From Dimorphilus gyrociliatus (Eukaryota; Annelida; Polychaeta; Dinophilidae), in contig CAJFCJ010000004.1 of NCBI GenBank assembly GCA_904063045.1, forward strand, positions 1,233,713 to 1,297,712: 64,000 nucleotides of DNA. Direction: 5' to 3'. This document shows, piece after piece, positions 60,953-64,000 of the stretch; within the stretch, counting starts at the first letter, position 1; each line of letters opens with the position of its first letter. The translations under genes were made by a program, and so were the position numbers. Under the pieces are notes generated by a model, which saw nothing but the letters and a program-made list of their open reading frames with translations, ran no database searches and had not been told where the DNA came from.

Positions 60953-63671
60953 TTAGTCTTGAGTTTCTTTGCTCGACTTGCTTGAAATAGGTGTGGCTGT
61001 TGAACTTCTGCTCAGCTGGAAAGCCCATTTCTTGATAATCTTCTCAGCTGCAGCTAGTGTTTCATCTTTCTGTATTATTTTTACAGTACCATTAATAGTT
61101 TTTTGAATTATTGACTCAATAGAATGTATGCGAAACCTTAATAAAACAGAATCTTATCATATTCTCAACCAGTACTTTATGATCTTGGCTATAGAATGCG
61201 CTTGGTGGTATTCCGGATAGTTTCTTATAAGACAATAGAATAAGTAATAAGAAAAGTGCGAACGTTCATTGGATAATTTATCTTATTAAAAATACCTTAT
61301 TTGCTATCATCCATTTAACAAACTGATAATCTTTCGGTTCGTTTGAATCTCCCAAGTTAATTTCGGGGCTAGCATTCATTAAACCAGAATAATCGGCAAT
61401 CATAAAATACCCTCCGTCAGGTATAATGGGCTTCATCCCAACTTCTTGTAAACATTTCGCTAAGAAATCTCGCTTCGGCTGCAATTCCCTGGCTAATTTT
61501 AATAAATAACAATCTTTACAGCCGCTTCCTAACTTTGGAATTTCTCTTTCAACCGCCATAGCAATAGCCTCCTACAGATTTAATGACGAAGAATTATTAA
61601 ATTTTATAATGAATTATTTGCATAAAAATAAGAACTTGTAGAGGAGTAGGGCAAGTATATGAACAATTTTGATGTAACACCGAGCAAGCCTTAACTAAAT
61701 GCGGTGGTCCGATAGTCCAACCCAATTTCCAGCCAGTTACCGAGAAAGCTTTTCCAGCGCTACTAAATGTCAAAGTTTGGTCGTACATACCAGGAAGATT
61801 TGCTGTTTTGAATATGAGAAAATGGAAATAAAATATCTTAAAAATAAATCGAAGTCTTCTGTTTTTCATTCGGAACTAAATCGATCTTTCTTTTATTTCA
61901 TTGAGAAAAGTAAGAAAGTAAAAGTCATTTAAAACATTAAGCAGCGGGATTAACTCTATAATATACAAAATCTTTATATTTTTCGTATTTCTTAAGAAAT
62001 ATCGATATTTATACCTTCCAATCTTATATAATAAAATTTATTGAATTCTCGCCCTCTCATTTCTCATCTACAGTCTTCTTAATATAAATTATCTTACGCT
62101 ATACAGAGACCTGCACCGGTGTAGCAGCTGCGCAAACAGAATTCTGATGAACAGTCCTAAGCGCGTGTATAAAATAATCAGGCCCTATAACCCATCCTAC
62201 TCTCCACCCGGTTATCATCCATGTTTTCCCAGCACTTCCCATTGTTAAAGTTCTTTTCCACATATCAGGTAGAGAGGCTGATAAATGATTTCGTTTAAAA
62301 CGTTTACCAACTATCTCAGAGAATATCTTTTAGTCAATAGATATTTCTCAATTTTTGTTTTTAATACAAATTCATATTTGTTGCTTTTTTTATTTACAAA
62401 AAATATAGCTTACCTATCTTTATGTGTTTTTTATCATCGTATATAAGCCATTCATAAACTTCATCGCTAAAAACGATAGTGTTATATTTTTTGCATAAAT
62501 CAGCTATCATTTCACATTCTTCCATGGAATAAACCTACAATGTTTATCAAAAGAAAAACTAATTAAAAGATAATAAAGTTTTTTTAAACTAGTTATATTA
62601 TATCTGTATAAATTCCCGATAGAAAGAACGTACTTTGCCCAAAGGATTGTTTGGATTATTAAAGAATATGGCTTTAGTTTTATGCGAGAATTTCGAAGAC
62701 AATTCCTCGTAGTCTAGACAGAACTCCGAACTTTGAAAAGATGCCCTCTCAGCATCTTCTGGTTTTTCAATCTGTATTTTTTGTTGTTAGATAAAGGTTC
62801 TCTATTGAAATTAGAGTCTTTAGTAAATATTATAGTACAAACCCTTCTTAGAGGGACAAAAACTGGTACACCGCCAGCAACTCGAACCATAGGCTCGTAG
62901 CAATCAAAAAAAGGTTCAATAATAATTACTTCATCTCCAGGATTAATAAGTCCTTGAACAGCACAGAATAAACCTCCATAGGCACCAACTGATATGAGAA
63001 TTTCATTCATGGGGTCAATAGGGTGATTCATAAGTGGAGAGTACAAATCGGCTAAAGCTTTGACCAATCTTGGATGTCCGTATCCTTTGAAAGTATTACA
63101 GGCTAGTATAATTCCTTACATTGAAATTTTTGTCAAATTATAATCACCTCTAGTATATTGGTTTAAAAAAGGATTATCACTCATTACAGCTTCTGCAAGA
63201 GCTTTTTTAACATATTCAGGCGCATGAAAATCTGGGAATCCCTAGATTTTATAAAAGAAAAATAATCAATATACTGTATTTTATTGAGTAGAAAAATATT
63301 CTCTTTATTTGCTTACTTGTCCTAAATTCAAAGCTTTTTCCTTAACAACTAAATTTCCGAATTCAACCCTATATTAATTTTAAATTTCATAACATATTAA
63401 CAATTTTGAACAGATTTAACAAATATAAACAATAAAAAAAGTTTATATTAAAGTCTTTTTAACAAAAACTAGCTAAAGAGACGCTTATATTAACTATTTA
63501 CTTGTCCTAAATTCAAAGCTTTGTACTGGGTACACAACTTTCCAAATTCAGCCCTTTAATAATTTTATTGAATATATTGGTTTTTGTTTTGCTTCGTAAA
63601 ATTGAAATTCTTACTCACCAAACATTTTGATCTGTCCCTTGTAATCTATCAGCCAATCCGTGGTGTGCCAT
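60953..63671 (-). CDS. KYAT1-like: Kynurenine aminotransferase / cysteine-S-conjugate beta-lyase with two pairs of alternative exons (448 aa)
   Basis: A fold-type I pyridoxal-phosphate aminotransferase. The family converts kynurenine to kynurenic acid, uses glutamine and cleaves cysteine conjugates. Exons: 63619-63671, then 63502-63553 or 63317-63368, 63148-63241, 62843-63084, 62634-62771, 62414-62534, then 62111-62277 or 61636-61802, 61296-61571, 61137-61223, 60953-61069. With one choice from each pair all phases fit, giving 1347 bases including the stop. Landmarks: LNLGQGFPDF, the QYTRGYGHP loop, NNPNNPLGK ending at 193, DEVYEW with D217 and Y220, the PLP lysine K251 in SAGK, and R405 in MIRFCF, which binds substrate carboxylate. 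Length matches the family (about 420-455). No mitochondrial presequence is evident, so it is probably cytosolic. An acceptor-like TTTAAAG lies nine bases before the ATG. KYAT1 versus KYAT3 orthology is not settled. Confidence 0.92.
61636..61802 (-). CDS. Aminotransferase alternative exon 7b (PLP-lysine exon)
   Basis: 167 bases, phase 1 in and phase 0 out. Acceptor is CAAAACAG, donor GTTCTT. It encodes ANLPGMYDQTLTF, then SSAGKAFSVTGWKLGW and a Cys-containing end (SYTCPTPLQ). The Schiff-base lysine and the phosphate-binding GW(K) region are intact. It is closer to the usual family sequence than copy 7a after the lysine. Confidence 0.88.
62111..62277 (-). CDS. Aminotransferase alternative exon 7a (PLP-lysine exon)
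   Basis: 167 bases, phase 1 in and phase 0 out. Acceptor is TTATCAG, donor GTCTCT. It encodes ASLPDMWKRTLTM, then GSAGKTWMITGWRVGW and QNSVCAAATPVQ. The lysine and surrounding cofactor residues are intact. About 26 of 56 residues match copy 7b. The spacing between the copies is 308 bases. Confidence 0.88.
63317..63368 (-). CDS. Aminotransferase alternative exon 2b
   Basis: 52 bases, phase 2 in and phase 0 out, encoding (W)VEFGNLVVKEKALNLGQ. Acceptor is ATATAG, donor GTAAGC. It is the downstream partner of exon 2a, with 11 of 17 residues identical. The last 25 bases across the donor are identical between the two copies. This segment lies in the N-terminal arm next to the substrate pocket. Confidence 0.85.
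63502..63553 (-). CDS. Aminotransferase alternative exon 2a
   Basis: 52 bases, phase 2 in and phase 0 out, encoding (W)AEFGKLCTQYKALNLGQ. Acceptor is TTAAAG, donor GTAAAT. It is the first of two tandem copies, separated by 133 bases from copy 2b. Including both copies or neither would shift the frame. Confidence 0.85.
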
Positions 63672-64000
63672 TTTCTTTTCCTTTAAATAAAAAAGTAAAG
63701 GAAATAAAACTTTAATCAGTTTGATATTATCTTTTATAAGTTAATCTAGAGACGATTTACTACAACGTTAAGTGCATATTAAGTACCAATTGCAAAATAC
63801 GAAGTAAAAAAGGAAAATAGAGGCGTTCTAGTTTAGAAGAGCAAGGTAAGACAACTTATTGTAATACAAAGTAATTCAGTTTTTAAAGGGCGCAAGGGCA
63901 ATTTCATTTGGGAACAAAATCAAGTAAGCTTTATTGTCTTGCATCAATAGTAAATCTGATCTAATAATTGACCATCCAAAAAGGTTTTGTTACTTTTCAC
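63672..64000. other. Upstream flank of the aminotransferase gene
   Basis: AT-rich flank that should contain the 5' untranslated region and promoter on the minus strand. A TTTTTTATTTAAAG acceptor-like sequence abuts the leader. No coding sequence is seen before the window ends. Confidence 0.45.

Noticed and set aside
1-64000. tRNA, rRNA, CRISPR array, bacterial operon signals, or intact transposon with terminal repeats
   Set aside because: I looked for cloverleaf and TTCGAATCC-type arms, repeat-spacer arrays, transposase-like frames and terminal inverted repeats and saw none. The DNA is eukaryotic.

Overview
This is a stretch of AT-rich nuclear DNA from an animal, by eye about 30% G+C. The genes are split by GT-AG introns, carry animal-specific protein families, and lie among long (TA)n and (CT)n microsatellites. 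A muscarinic acetylcholine receptor, a PLAC-module secreted protein and ROCO proteins without kinase domains point to a bilaterian invertebrate. I cannot name the phylum safely. All gene models were spliced by hand from reading frame, splice-site sequence and codon phase, and no transcript data were available.

Layout from left to right. A divergent rhodopsin-family receptor (1838-3928, +). An intronless multipass membrane protein of unknown function (6074-7942, +). An 11-exon LRR-Roc-COR ROCO protein ending in a prenylation-type CaaX box (8636-14827, -). A coiled-coil/NHL-repeat protein (16296-18082 or further upstream, -). A second ROCO protein with ankyrin repeats, LRRs, Roc and COR (23915-31286, -). 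A gene-free 6 kb with one compositionally distinct island. A small secreted protein with tandem PLAC-like cysteine modules (37269-40732, -). A three-exon muscarinic receptor (42927-45223, -). A 15.7 kb gene desert with microsatellites, islands of balanced base composition and a small three-copy repeat. A complete kynurenine aminotransferase / cysteine-conjugate beta-lyase gene (60953-63671, -).

The most striking observation is in the aminotransferase gene. It has two separate pairs of tandemly duplicated exons: 52/52 bp near the N terminus, and 167/167 bp carrying the pyridoxal-phosphate lysine. Within each pair the lengths and phases are identical, and neither length is a multiple of three. 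Skipping or including both copies would therefore break the frame, so exactly one copy of each pair can be used. Four enzyme isoforms with different active-site walls are predicted from one locus.

Other points of interest are a kinase-less ROCO protein with degraded GTPase motifs and a CVLL tail, a seven-module PLAC-like protein with no protease part, and recurrence of the short words TAGATGGCGC and TAGGCCTA. The functional genes do not form an operon or an obvious pathway. The only shared theme is two different kinase-less ROCO genes on the same strand on either side of the NHL gene.
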